From: Ureibacillus massiliensis 4400831 = CIP 108448 = CCUG 49529
GTDB lineage: Bacteria; Bacillota; Bacilli; Bacillales_A; Planococcaceae
Length of the DNA stretch: 64,000 nt
Direction of reading: 5' to 3'
NCBI RefSeq assembly: GCF_000772965.1
Contig: NZ_JPVQ01000001.1
Location: 235,824 to 299,823, forward strand
Shown: positions 30,133 through 45,234 of the stretch, one piece after another
How positions within the stretch are numbered: the stretch's first letter is position 1
How the letters are laid out: every line of letters starts with the position of its first letter
The notes under the pieces: model-generated
What the model saw: only the letters and a program-made list of their open reading frames with translations
What the model was told of the DNA's origin: nothing
The model's database searches: none
Made by a program: the position numbers and the translations under genes

Positions 30133-32313
30133 ATGACAACTAAACCCTTGAATAGTAAAAATGATGCTTTATTTCAGACTTTAAAAAGCATAGGAAACCA
30201 ATCGAAAAAAAGCTATGTCATTTTAGAATTGGTGAACAAGCAGCTGAAAATTTGTTATTGCAATGAACAACTTTATAATATAACTCGATATACATCGAAT
30301 GATTTAATAAATAAGTCTTTTGAAACTCTATTCTCCAATGAAAATAGTAGTGTTTTAAAGCAAGTAGAAGAAAATATACATAAAGGTGAGTTGTTTAAAG
30401 AAGATTTATTGCTGAATATATTTTTAGACACACCAATATTAGTAGATGTTACGATTATCCCACTCCAGCTTGAAAAAGGAGAAGGTCTCTTATCATTACT
30501 AATCATAAATGAATTTTCACATAATCATTTGGAACAAATCCTTCATCACATAGAAGAACAAATCTATAAAGCAATTGAACATGAAAGTACATTAGTGAAA
30601 AAGTTGCAAATCGTTTGTGAAGGCATCGAAGAATTATTAAATGGACGAACGGTTTCAAAAATCTACATCCGAGAAAATAATAATCATAAACAGCTTCAAA
30701 TGGTGATGGCACAAAAATATGGGCTGGAAGAGCCATATATATTCAGAAGAAGAGCTGATATCCAGTATTTAAATAATTTGATTGACCAAGCAGAACTTAA
30801 TATGTACGAAAATATTGATTATCATAGACTCGATGAATGTACTCGAAAAGTTATAGAAGAGAAAGGTTTAACAAAATACTGTACAGTACCTATTGAAAAT
30901 CATGTTAACAATCGAATTGGTATGATTGTAATTTATTTTGATAGCATTGTCTTTGATCATCTCGAAAGATATAAAGCGTTTCTTCATAAAATTAATAATT
31001 TAATTTCGTTAGCTTATATTTATGACCAGAAGCTGAGGGAGATCTCTTTTCTAGCCTACAATGATGTGTCTACAGGTATACCAAATCGACTAGGCTTTAT
31101 GGAAAGTTTAAAAGAGTTAGAGCAGAAGCAAATATATGGCCTTATCCATATTATAGAGCCTAGTGAATTCGCAGAAGTCGTCGAGTTATATGGGCGCGAA
31201 GCAGGCGATGAACTACTAAATCAATTATGTAGAAAGTTGAAAATGCTGCGAAGGAAAGAAGAGGATTTCATCGCTCGTTTTTCAAGCTCAAAAATTATTG
31301 CCTTCACTCATCATAAAAAAGGTGAAAAGATAGTTGATTTTAATCGGATTTCAGAAACGTTAGTTGAAGTACCTTTTATTATTCAAAATAATCCCGTATA
31401 CATAACGTTGAAATGTGGTATAGCACCATTCAATGAAGAGATTCCATACAAAGATTCTATACGCTTTGCTGAAAATGCCTTTTCAGAAGCAAAACATCGC
31501 GCGGGGAATGTATTAGTTTCCTTCAAAGGTGACATGGATGGAAAGCTAAAAAAGAACTTATTAATTAGTAGTCTTTTAACAAAAGCAGTAAAAAATAGTG
31601 AGATAGAGGTTTATTTCCAGCCTAAGGTGAATTTAAAGGATGGGTCTATTAGTAGTATTGAAGCTTTAGCAAGATGGAATTCACCGACACTAGGTTTTAT
31701 TTCCCCATTTGAGTTCATGCCTGTTGCTGAAAAGACAGGGTTAGTAAGGGAAATCGATTTACAAGTTATAGAAAAAGTCTTGCAATGGTTTAGTTTGCGT
31801 GAAGAAAAAAGAAAGCCAATTGTCCCAATCGCTGTAAATATTTCTCCAGATCATTTTTATCATCCGAGATTTGTAGATCAGCTTGTCGAATTAGTAAAAA
31901 AATATAACGCAAACCCTTGTAATATTATTATTGAAATTACAGAAAATATGAGTCTTGTTGATCTAACAAAAGCAAGAAGAATCATCAGGGAGTTAAAATT
32001 TTGGGGCTTTCGTACAAGTGTCGATGATTTTGGTATGGGCTATTCATCATTAAACTACCTTCAGGAGCTTTCCTTCGCCGAGTTAAAAATCGATCGCAAT
32101 TTTACGATGAAAATTCATGAAAAAGGTACATATGCCATCGTGAAAGCAATCATACAAATTGCACAAGCATTAAATATTGATACTGTTGCTGAAGGAGTGG
32201 AAACCGAAGAACAAGCACGTACATTAAAGGAACTAGGCTGTGATACAGGGCAGGGCTACTTATTCTATAAACCTATTTCAATGAAAGAATTTGAAGAAAA
32301 TATTGAGTTGTAA
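30133..32313 (+). CDS. PAS-GAF-degenerate GGDEF-EAL cyclic-di-GMP phosphodiesterase
   Basis: 726 residues: PAS domain (about 20-125), GAF-like domain (about 150-290), GGDEF-type domain (about 310-445) and EAL domain (about 470-722). The GGDEF active site is lost (FSSSK where the GGDEF motif should be), so no cyclase activity is expected. The EAL site looks intact: Glu510 in EALARW, NISP, ITENMS, Asp631-Asp632 in DDFGMGYSSL, LKID, AEGVETEEQ and TGQGYLF. It should hydrolyse c-di-GMP, perhaps tuned by the upstream domains. AAGGAGGGG precedes ATG. No membrane segment is visible, so it is cytosolic. Confidence 0.93.
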   Translation: MTTKPLNSKNDALFQTLKSIGNQSKKSYVILELVNKQLKICYCNEQLYNITRYTSNDLINKSFETLFSNENSSVLKQVEENIHKGELFKEDLLLNIFLDTPILVDVTIIPLQLEKGEGLLSLLIINEFSHNHLEQILHHIEEQIYKAIEHESTLVKKLQIVCEGIEELLNGRTVSKIYIRENNNHKQLQMVMAQKYGLEEPYIFRRRADIQYLNNLIDQAELNMYENIDYHRLDECTRKVIEEKGLTKYCTVPIENHVNNRIGMIVIYFDSIVFDHLERYKAFLHKINNLISLAYIYDQKLREISFLAYNDVSTGIPNRLGFMESLKELEQKQIYGLIHIIEPSEFAEVVELYGREAGDELLNQLCRKLKMLRRKEEDFIARFSSSKIIAFTHHKKGEKIVDFNRISETLVEVPFIIQNNPVYITLKCGIAPFNEEIPYKDSIRFAENAFSEAKHRAGNVLVSFKGDMDGKLKKNLLISSLLTKAVKNSEIEVYFQPKVNLKDGSISSIEALARWNSPTLGFISPFEFMPVAEKTGLVREIDLQVIEKVLQWFSLREEKRKPIVPIAVNISPDHFYHPRFVDQLVELVKKYNANPCNIIIEITENMSLVDLTKARRIIRELKFWGFRTSVDDFGMGYSSLNYLQELSFAELKIDRNFTMKIHEKGTYAIVKAIIQIAQALNIDTVAEGVETEEQARTLKELGCDTGQGYLFYKPISMKEFEENIEL

Positions 32314-32318
32314 TCTTG

Positions 32319-32350
32319 GATGTAGCTAATACGTGGCTGCATCTTTTTTC
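32319..32350 (+). terminator. terminator after the EAL gene
   Basis: GATGTAGC pairs with GCTGCATC (one G-T pair) and six T follow. Confidence 0.8.
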
Positions 32351-32513
32351 TGTTTTGAAGAAGATGCGGGAACATAATTAAAATGGATTTTAAGCTTTAA
32401 GTTAGTTGGGGAGTTTGCTTATTGGTCCTAAACGAAGAATAAATAAAGCTGAAAGGAAAGTAACGAAAGAATCCACATAGTTAATAGCATTTTAATAGAT
32501 AATACGTATATGA

Positions 32514-33239
<726 letters not shown>

Positions 33240-33633
33240 TTCCAGCATTTAAAAATTATGAGTTAAGGTGTTCCAAAGGCAAGGGATATTCAATTTGCTC
33301 TACTTACTTTAAACACATGGGATTGACGGGATACTAAGAAATGAAATCTCACCCGACGTGTGAAAAGCGTACAATATAGGAAACAAAAGAGGTGTTCTTT
33401 AGTATCAAACGAAAAGTCGTTTCATTGTACTAGAGAATCCCCCTTAGTCCTGTATAAAGAGAGGTTAGCTTTAAAAGTTACTATTACAACGTTAACGAAT
33501 GCTTTCTCCCTTGAACGAATTTCGTAGCAATATTTCAAAATCCCAGAACTAACAAGAGCCCCAAGCAAAACTCACAAATTTCATGCCTAAACAAAAACGA
33601 TAATATTTACATACAAAGGATGGTGCAGTTATT

Positions 33634-34755
33634 TTGCAAAAAAAGTGGAAAGTAATGACCATATTTGGGACTAGACCAGAAGCGATTAAAATGGCACCGC
33701 TTGTTTTAGAGCTTGAAAAGCATCCAGATGATATTGAATCTATCGTTGCTGTTACTGCACAGCATCGTCAAATGCTAGACCAAGTATTAGAAACATTTGA
33801 GATTACGCCAAATTATGACTTAAACATTATGAAGGACCGCCAAACATTGATTGACGTTACAACAAATGCACTGCGTGGCCTTGATGAAATTATGAAAGAA
33901 GCAAAACCAGATATTGTCCTTGTTCACGGGGATACATCTACAACATTTGTTGGAAGTCTTGCTGCTTTATACAATCAAATCGCCATTGGTCATGTTGAGG
34001 CAGGTCTAAGAACAGGGAATAAATACTCACCTTATCCTGAGGAAATGAATCGACAATTAACAGGTGTAATGGCAGACTTGCATTTTGCGCCAACTGAACA
34101 ATCAAAAGAAAATTTATTAAAAGAAAATAAAAATCCAGAAACAATATTTGTTACTGGAAATACAGCAATTGACGCATTAAAAACGACAGTTCGTGAACAA
34201 TATAGTCATCCTGTTTTAGAGAAAATAGGAAAGGATCGTATGATTCTACTTACAGCACACCGTAGAGAAAACTTAGGCGATCCAATGCGTCACATGTTCC
34301 GCGCAATTAAACGTCTTTTAGCAGAGCATGAGGATGTGCAAGTGGTATATCCAGTTCATTTAAATCCCGCAGTTCGAGAAGTAGCTGATGAAGTATTAGG
34401 CAATGACGAAAGAATTCATTTGATTGAGCCACTTGAGGTTTTAGATTTCCATAACTTTGCTGCAAGATCTTACATGATTTTAACCGATTCTGGTGGTGTA
34501 CAAGAAGAAGCACCATCCCTAGGGAAGCCAGTTCTAGTATTAAGAGATACGACAGAGCGGCCGGAAGGAATTGCTGCGGGTACATTAAAGCTTGCAGGAA
34601 CAGAAGAAGAAACAATTTACTCAATGGCAAAAGAATTGCTAGAGGATCAACATGCCTATGAAAAAATGGCAAAGGCCTCAAATCCATATGGAGACGGAGA
34701 AGCATCACGCCGAATCGTTGAAGCATTGATTAATTTCCTAAGTAAAAGTAAATAA
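33634..34755 (+). CDS. mnaA: UDP-N-acetylglucosamine 2-epimerase (non-hydrolysing)
   Basis: Interconverts UDP-GlcNAc and UDP-ManNAc for teichoic-acid linkage units or other wall polymers. 373 residues; GTRPEAIKMAPL at the N-terminus, catalytic Asp/Glu/His region VHGDTSTTF and HVEAGLRTG, and late TDSGGVQEEAP. TTG 33634 with AAAGGATGG 10 nt upstream gives MQKKWKVMTIFG, matching homologues. The enzyme is also called WecB or YvyH. Confidence 0.94.
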   Translation: MQKKWKVMTIFGTRPEAIKMAPLVLELEKHPDDIESIVAVTAQHRQMLDQVLETFEITPNYDLNIMKDRQTLIDVTTNALRGLDEIMKEAKPDIVLVHGDTSTTFVGSLAALYNQIAIGHVEAGLRTGNKYSPYPEEMNRQLTGVMADLHFAPTEQSKENLLKENKNPETIFVTGNTAIDALKTTVREQYSHPVLEKIGKDRMILLTAHRRENLGDPMRHMFRAIKRLLAEHEDVQVVYPVHLNPAVREVADEVLGNDERIHLIEPLEVLDFHNFAARSYMILTDSGGVQEEAPSLGKPVLVLRDTTERPEGIAAGTLKLAGTEEETIYSMAKELLEDQHAYEKMAKASNPYGDGEASRRIVEALINFLSKSK

Positions 34756-34762
34756 TACTATT

Positions 34763-34803
34763 CATTATTATAATTTGCCTAGAAAAGGTAAATTATAATA
34801 ATG
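34763..34803. terminator. AT-rich inverted repeat after mnaA
   Basis: An 18-bp inverted repeat (34763-34780 with 34786-34803) whose single mismatch is a G-T pair, with a 5-nt loop. No T run follows, so it may be a weak terminator or another structure. Confidence 0.5.
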
Positions 34804-35097
34804 AAGAAATTATATTAGGGAATTGCAACTGTTTTATTAAAAATAAATAGGTAGCAATATTTAAGAACTCTATTAGTAAATTATGAATTTAATTCCTTAT
34901 TTTATGTAATCGGCGAATTTGATCACTAACATGAAATTCTGTTTGCGCTCCTTTACTAGCAATGCACAAAATTGCAATGTACCAAAATAATGACTTTAAG
35001 AGTAAATCTTGTCAAGAAAGTATTAATTTTTTTAGATTTTATTTTTTAAACAAGATGAAAGTAAATTTAATAAACAAGTCAAAATTCATTCATGAAT

Positions 35098-35115
35098 TTG
35101 TCAACAATTTGACAA
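35098..35115. promoter_or_regulatory. dyad upstream of the atp promoter
   Basis: TTGTCAA-CAAT-TTGACAA, perfect 7-bp dyad, 36 bp before the -35 box, with further GTCAA/TTGAC copies nearby. A possible operator; no factor can be named. Confidence 0.4.
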
Positions 35116-35151
35116 TGTTTTTGAAGTTGTGAAGTTTTTCACCTTAACTAA

Positions 35152-35180
35152 TTGACATCATTTTTTGGCTATTGTATGCT
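35152..35180 (+). promoter_or_regulatory. atp operon promoter
   Basis: TTGACA (35152-35157), 17 bp, TATGCT (35175-35180). The transcript would have a leader of about 300 nt to atpI. In that leader an imperfect inverted repeat (35257-35285, ATTGACAGTTAA with TTAACGTCAAT) could form a hairpin. The rest of 34804-35493 holds no gene. Confidence 0.8.
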
Positions 35181-35493
35181 TACAAAGGGTAAGTGTGATA
35201 AGGGTTTTTCAGGGTCAACTGGCCAAAAAACACTTGTTATATCAAGTTTCTACTAGATTGACAGTTAAAACTGTTTAACGTCAATTTGCAACGTCATCAA
35301 GCGTTAATTTGCTAAAATTTACTGCGGGAAGTAGCAATAAAACAGAAGTTTCCCTCGAATTCGAGAAATTTCGACATTATGACATCATTCTTAGTTGTTT
35401 TATTCATTTGTGAAGTCCGTAAGTAAACATGCACTTGATATCAAAAAAGTGGCAACCGATTACATGTTTACTCGAAAAAAGATCAGGAGATAT

Positions 35494-35871
35494 ATGCCAA
35501 TGCTAGATTTGCATCACATTTTCGCTATGCAGAAGAAAGCGTTATTTTTTTTGTTCGCTCTCAGTGCATTAGGTTGGGGATTTACATCTTATCAATCCAT
35601 ATTCCTAGGAATAAGTTTAGGTGCATTCTTTGGTACATATAACTTTTGGATTCTAGTTCGACGGATGGACAAGTTTGATCGGAATTTGGGCGAAGGAAAG
35701 AGAACAGCCTCGCTCGGGACAGCATTACGCTTTGGATCAGGTGTTGCAGCAGTAGCTATCGCGATTACGTTGCCAGAATATTTCCACTTAATTAGCACAG
35801 TAACTGGGCTAATGATTCCGTACGTATTCCTCATTGTAGGGGCTATCGTATATTTAGTTAAAAATAAGTAG
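35494..35871 (+). CDS. atpI: ATP synthase protein I
   Basis: Small membrane protein that helps c-ring assembly or Mg2+ supply. 125 residues with four predicted membrane segments (ALFFLFALSALGWGF, SIFLGISLGAFFGTYNFWIL, then two near the C-terminus) and the typical YNFWILVRRMDKFDR. I chose ATG 35494 after AGGAG (35485-35489); ATG 35500 has better spacing. The frame stays open upstream to TTG 35395 and a longer basic N-terminus cannot be excluded. Confidence 0.87.
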   Translation: MPMLDLHHIFAMQKKALFFLFALSALGWGFTSYQSIFLGISLGAFFGTYNFWILVRRMDKFDRNLGEGKRTASLGTALRFGSGVAAVAIAITLPEYFHLISTVTGLMIPYVFLIVGAIVYLVKNK

Positions 35872-35891
35872 AGCAATGGAAAGTGAGGTGA

Positions 35892-36626
<735 letters not shown>

Positions 36627-36703
36627 TAATAAAAGCTTTTAGTGTCTTACATTAATTTGCTTTAAAAAAACAAAATTTTAAACAATTCCAAGGAGGATTT
36701 TAA

Positions 36704-36931
<228 letters not shown>

Positions 36932-36947
36932 TGGTTGAATTTAAATT

Positions 36948-36994
36948 TAAGGATGGCGAAGCAATTTTCCTTTAAGAAACTTCGCCATTCCTTT
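36948..36994 (+). terminator. hairpin between atpE and atpF
   Basis: GGATGGCGAAG (36950-36960) pairs with CTTCGCCATTCC (36979-36990, one bulged T), followed by TTTTATTG. A partial terminator or mRNA-stabilising hairpin. A second small hairpin (ATAGAC/GTCTAT) lies at about 37004-37022. Confidence 0.6.
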
Positions 36995-37183
36995 TATTGA
37001 GAATAGACGACAGTTGTCTATGAAGTTTTTCTGAAATTGAAAGTAAATTATTTTTAAATAGAAGAAAAGCGTCTTTTTGCTCGAATATCCTAGTGTACAT
37101 ATCACTTAGGGCAGGACATTCAAGTTCCATTGAGCGTTCATGGGCGCATGTGAATCATAGCTCTTGAAGGGAGTGAAACAATC

Positions 37184-37711
37184 GTGGGTTTAGATTATTT
37201 AGTACTGAACGCGGCGGAAGGTGACCATTTATTTAATGGTGGTGACGTACTTGCTACAGTTATCATCTTCGCTGTTTTAATGTTACTTCTTAAAAAATTC
37301 GCTTGGGGTCCATTAATGGGCATCATGAAACAACGTGAAGAGTTAGTTTCTAGCGAAATCGATGCAGCTGAAAACGCTCGCAAAGAGGCAGCAGCACTTT
37401 TAGAGGAACATAAAGCTTTATTAAAAGAAGCACGCACTGAAGCACAAACAATTATTGAGAGTGCGAAAAAACAAGGCGATGCTCAACGTGAAGAAATTAT
37501 TTCAGCAGCTCGTGCAGAAGCAAACCGCTTAAAAGATTCTGCTGTTCGTGAAATCGAAACAGAAAAAGAAAAAGCAATCGCAGCTGTACGTGAAGAAGTC
37601 GTTTCACTATCAGTTCTTGCAGCATCTAAAGTTCTTGGTAAAGAAATTTCTGAAGAGGACAATAGTGCTTTAATTAAAGAAACGATTGCGAAGGCAGGCG
37701 TTGCAGAATGA
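37184..37711 (+). CDS. atpF: ATP synthase Fo subunit b
   Basis: Stator stalk. 175 residues: one N-terminal membrane helix (about 22-42, VLATVIIFAVLMLLLKKFAWGP) and a long charged coiled coil rich in Ala, Glu and Lys. GTG start after AAGGGAGTGA. Its stop overlaps the atpH start (ATGA). Confidence 0.97.
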   Translation: MGLDYLVLNAAEGDHLFNGGDVLATVIIFAVLMLLLKKFAWGPLMGIMKQREELVSSEIDAAENARKEAAALLEEHKALLKEARTEAQTIIESAKKQGDAQREEIISAARAEANRLKDSAVREIETEKEKAIAAVREEVVSLSVLAASKVLGKEISEEDNSALIKETIAKAGVAE

Positions 37712-38244
37712 GTAAATCTCAAGTAGCAAAACGTTATGCCGAAGCATTGTTTCAATTAGCGCAAGAAAAAAACGCTCTTGTTGAAGTTAGTAACGATCTA
37801 AAAGAATTAGTAAAAGTAATTGAAAGTACTCCAGAGTTAATTTCATTACTTGTTAATCCTAAATTCTCTATCGAACGTAAAAAACAAATTGTTGCAGAAG
37901 TATTCTCTAAAGCAAATCCATTTGTTGTAAATACACTAAATCTTCTTATTGAGAAGAAACGAGTAAATGAAGCAGCAAATTTAGCTGAAGAATTTTCTGA
38001 ACTAGCAGCAGCAGCTCAAGGTTTTGCTGTAGCAAAAGTATTCTCAACTCGTGCATTAACAGACGATGAATTAAATGAAATCTCTTCTGCATTTGCAAAA
38101 CGTGTTGGTAAAGAACAACTTAACATTACAAACGAAATCGACCCATCAATTTTAGGTGGCGTGCGAGTTCAAATCGGTAACTACATTTTTGATAACACTG
38201 TAGCTAGCAAGCTTCAGGGTTTAAAACGTACGTTAGTTGGTTAA
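37708..38244 (+). CDS. atpH: ATP synthase F1 subunit delta
   Basis: Connects F1 to the b stalk. 178 residues, all-helical N-domain (VAKRYAEALFQLA) and the C-terminal ILGGVRVQIGNYIFDNTV signature. It begins by a 4-nt overlap with atpF. Confidence 0.96.
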   Translation: MSKSQVAKRYAEALFQLAQEKNALVEVSNDLKELVKVIESTPELISLLVNPKFSIERKKQIVAEVFSKANPFVVNTLNLLIEKKRVNEAANLAEEFSELAAAAQGFAVAKVFSTRALTDDELNEISSAFAKRVGKEQLNITNEIDPSILGGVRVQIGNYIFDNTVASKLQGLKRTLVG

Positions 38245-38260
38245 TCAAAAAGAAATGTGA

Positions 38261-39781
<1,521 letters not shown>

Positions 39782-39812
39782 GTTTTACTTTGCCCGAATG
39801 TGATTAAAATGA

Positions 39813-40694
<882 letters not shown>

Positions 40695-40719
40695 GCTGTG
40701 CTTCCCAATGTCGTTATAA

Positions 40720-42222
<1,503 letters not shown>

Positions 42223-42244
42223 TCACGGACGAGGAGGAAAAAAT

Positions 42245-42652
42245 ATGAAGACAGTTCAAGTCAATATTGTCACTCCCGACGGCCCAGTGTACGATTCAGA
42301 AGTTGCAATGGTAATCGCTAAAACAATTTCTGGTGAAATTGGGGTTCTTCCTGGCCACATTCCTTTGGTTTCTCCGCTATCAATTGGTGGCGTAGAGTTA
42401 AAGGATGCAAACGGTAAAAGCGAATTCGTAGCCGTTAGTGGCGGATTCATTGAAGTACGTCCTGAAAAAGTATCGATTTTAGCTCCTTCAGCTGAAGTAG
42501 CTTCTTCAATCGATCTAGCCCGTGCGCAAGAAGCAAAAGCACGTGCTGAAGAACGTTTAAAAATGAAAAATGATGAAATCGATTTCCAACGTGCTGAATT
42601 AGCATTAAGACGTGCAATGAATCGTATCAACGTTCATGAGGGTAATGTGTAA
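42245..42652 (+). CDS. atpC: ATP synthase F1 subunit epsilon
   Basis: Rotor and inhibitory subunit. 135 residues: beta-sandwich N-domain ([31 protein letters not shown]) and a two-helix C-domain. GAGGAGG precedes ATG. A strong terminator ends the operon. Confidence 0.97.
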   Translation: MKTVQVNIVTPDGPVYDSEVAMVIAKTISGEIGVLPGHIPLVSPLSIGGVELKDANGKSEFVAVSGGFIEVRPEKVSILAPSAEVASSIDLARAQEAKARAEERLKMKNDEIDFQRAELALRRAMNRINVHEGNV

Positions 42653-42664
42653 TTTAACATGTAT

Positions 42665-42697
42665 AAAGCGGACAGTTAGTTCTGTCCGCTTTTTTTC
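42665..42697 (+). terminator. atp operon terminator
   Basis: AAAGCGGACAG and CTGTCCGCTTT, perfect 11-bp stem, 6-nt loop, long T run. Confidence 0.93.
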
Positions 42698-42850
42698 ATA
42701 CATTAGTAGGAATTTCACTTACTTAAGTTGAATCAAATAAAAGGTGGCTGCTTTTTTATTAGTTTATCTTGTTTATTGACAGATGAATACAATGGAAATG
42801 CAAGTCTAAAGAAACAGTCGTTCACTCATATTTTAAAGGGAGGAAAAGTT

Positions 42851-43093
42851 ATGGATCTTTATAATACATTTGGAATACAAGCTGGAATTGGGATTTTTTC
42901 GCATATCTTTTTTATTGGTATTTCATTTTACGCACTACAATCTTTACGTTTGGAACAATTATTTAAAAAAGGGCACACTTTTCAAATTCAACTCATATAT
43001 ATATTGCTTAGCATTGCAATTGGCTCAAGTGTTTCAAATTTCATACTCGATATCACAAGTTGGTCCCAACAATTGCCATATCTTTTCTCGTAA
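42851..43093 (+). CDS. ywzB: DUF1146 membrane protein (YwzB)
   Basis: 80-residue membrane protein with two hydrophobic segments (about 9-28 and 46-66), the DUF1146/YwzB family of unknown function. ATG 42851 follows AAGGGAGG; an upstream frame to 42728 is not supported. It lies between atpC and murA as in B. subtilis. The 505 nt between it and murA contain no gene; TTCGACAT near 43387 is a one-mismatch Spo0A box and TTGTTA with TAACAT after 17 bp (about 43489) is a weak promoter candidate. Confidence 0.85.
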   Translation: MDLYNTFGIQAGIGIFSHIFFIGISFYALQSLRLEQLFKKGHTFQIQLIYILLSIAIGSSVSNFILDITSWSQQLPYLFS

Positions 43094-43598
43094 ATTCATG
43101 ATATAACGGTTAAATGGATTAAAAGGTAATTTTTTTGTTACATAAATGTGTCGACATAAGAATGGGGATTTTAATAAATTTAGCCCAAACTCAAATATGG
43201 TAAAATTTGAATGAAATTTGGAATTATGACAGATTATTGAAAATAAAAGGTATTATATGCCTTGTAAGGATAAGTGAAAATGATTCGTTTGTCGTTACAG
43301 ACATATAATTTTATATTTCCTGGGTAATATTGATGAAAAATGTATGATTTCCCTAGGTAAATTTATTTTACTTTTCCTTTCGTAATTCGACATCTGTCAA
43401 AGCAAAAATTCACCAATATTGAGAGCTTTGCGTAATATAAATTGTAGATTAATATTTAAAAATAACGTAAAATATCTACTTGAGAACTTGTTAAAGCCAT
43501 ATAATAAATGTAACATTATGGTAGTCGGTTCATTAAGCATGTAGAAAGAGAATTAAAGAATTGTAGGTTACGGACAATTGAATTCGGAGGGACGAATT

Positions 43599-44915
43599 GT
43601 GGAGAAAATTATTGTTACGGGAGGCCAAAAGTTAAAAGGGTCCGTAAAAGTTGAAGGTGCAAAAAATGCTGTATTACCAATATTAACTGCATCTTTATTA
43701 GCATCAAAAGATAGAACAACAATAAAAGATGTTCCGAATTTAGCGGATGTTCAAATTATTAATGAAGTACTAAAAAGCTTAAATGCAGATGTACAATATG
43801 ACGTAGAAAATAATGAAATTAATATAAATGCTACAAAAACACTTAACAGTGAAGCACAATTTGAGTTTATAAGTAAAATGCGCGCCTCAATTTTAGTAAT
43901 GGGTTCATTATTAGGACGCAATGGGTTTGCAAGGGTTGCACTGCCTGGCGGGTGTGCGATTGGTTCGCGTCCAATTGAACTTCATTTAAAGGGTTTCGAA
44001 GCGATGGGTGCAAAAATTACTTTTGGTCATGGTTATGTTGAAGCTAGCGTGAAAGATAGATTAAAAGGTGCTGAAATCTATTTAGATTTTCCTAGTGTAG
44101 GAGCGACTGAGAACATTATGGCAGCTGCTGCACTTGCGAGAGGCACGACAATCATAGAAAACGCAGCAAAAGAACCTGAGATTGTAGATTTAGCAAGCTT
44201 TATAAACAGTATGGGTGGACGTGTCGTTGGTGCTGGAACAGATACTATTCGTATTGAAGGCGTTGAAGAACTTCATGGAACAACTCATCATATCATACCT
44301 GACCGTATTGAAGCAGGGACATTTATGGTCGCTGCTGCGATTACACGAGGTGATGTATTGATTGAAAATGCTCTATCAGAACATTTGATGCCAATTATTG
44401 CAAAAATGAGAGAAATGGGTATTGAAATTACTGACGAGAATAATGGTATTCGTGTACGTGCTACAAATCCACTTAAAGCAGTCGATATTAAGACATTGCC
44501 TCATCCTGGCTTTCCAACGGATATGCAAGCACAAATGATGGCTTTATTATTAACAGTCGAAGGTGCAAGCATCATTACTGAAACCGTCTTTGAAAACCGC
44601 TTCATGCATGTTGAAGAATTCCGTCGAATGAATGCTGAAATGAAAATCGAAGGCCGTACTGTGTTTATCGAAGGTCCTGTTAAGCTTCAGGGTGCTGAAG
44701 TAGCTGGAACAGACTTACGAGCGACAGCGGCTTTAATATTAGCTGGTTTGGCTTCTGAAGGAATTACACGAGTTACAAATTTACATCACTTAGACCGTGG
44801 ATACGTTAATTTCACTGAAAAACTAGCTTCACTAGGGGCAAATATAATCCGCGTTAAAGAAGAGGAATTATTAGATGTGAAAGTAAATAGATCTACATTA
44901 AGCCAACTTGTTTAA
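43599..44915 (+). CDS. murA: UDP-N-acetylglucosamine 1-carboxyvinyltransferase (first copy, MurAA type)
   Basis: First step of peptidoglycan precursor synthesis. 438 residues; catalytic loop Cys119 in [13 protein letters not shown] 43599 follows CGGAGGGA and gives the N-terminus MEKIIV, as in B. subtilis MurAA. Its place between ywzB and spoIID is that of the essential copy. The paralogue at 14524-15804 lies 29 kb away. Confidence 0.97.
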   Translation: MEKIIVTGGQKLKGSVKVEGAKNAVLPILTASLLASKDRTTIKDVPNLADVQIINEVLKSLNADVQYDVENNEININATKTLNSEAQFEFISKMRASILVMGSLLGRNGFARVALPGGCAIGSRPIELHLKGFEAMGAKITFGHGYVEASVKDRLKGAEIYLDFPSVGATENIMAAAALARGTTIIENAAKEPEIVDLASFINSMGGRVVGAGTDTIRIEGVEELHGTTHHIIPDRIEAGTFMVAAAITRGDVLIENALSEHLMPIIAKMREMGIEITDENNGIRVRATNPLKAVDIKTLPHPGFPTDMQAQMMALLLTVEGASIITETVFENRFMHVEEFRRMNAEMKIEGRTVFIEGPVKLQGAEVAGTDLRATAALILAGLASEGITRVTNLHHLDRGYVNFTEKLASLGANIIRVKEEELLDVKVNRSTLSQLV

Positions 44916-44970
44916 TGTATGATTTTAAGTTTCATTTATTCCACCCTATGATATGAAAAATTAAAATATG

Positions 44971-45021
44971 ACTGGGCTTTTGAGAAATTTTTTTAAAAAT
45001 TTTTCGAAGCCTAGTTTTTTT
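44971..45021 (+). terminator. terminator after murA
   Basis: ACTGGGCTT ... AAGCCTAGT outer stem with an inner GAGAAATTTTT/AAAAATTTTTC stem, then seven T. The next 200 nt to spoIID hold no other gene. Confidence 0.85.
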
Positions 45022-45195
45022 GATTATGAAGGGGTGAACCTAACGAATAGAAATTTAAGGGGTATTGATTTCATTGAAGCCTATAAAAGGGAACGGGATT
45101 TCGAATGGGGTAGGTAAATTATTCTTCTAAATATTAACCTATGCTTCAAGAACTTAAATCAATAGCGCGAACTGTCGTTTTTTCGAACCTTTTGT

Positions 45196-45223
45196 TAATA
45201 ATAATTTACTAGCTTCATACATA
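45196..45223 (+). promoter_or_regulatory. possible sigma-E promoter of spoIID
   Basis: CATACATA (45216-45223) is one mismatch from the sigma-E -10 CATACANT, preceded at suitable distance by AT-rich TTAATAAT. spoIID is a known sigma-E gene. The box overlaps the first possible start codon. Confidence 0.5.
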
Positions 45224-45234
45224 TGGTTATTAGT

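Noticed and set aside
42728..42850. N-terminal extension of ywzB
   Set aside because: The family is about 76-80 residues and a good ribosome-binding site precedes ATG 42851.
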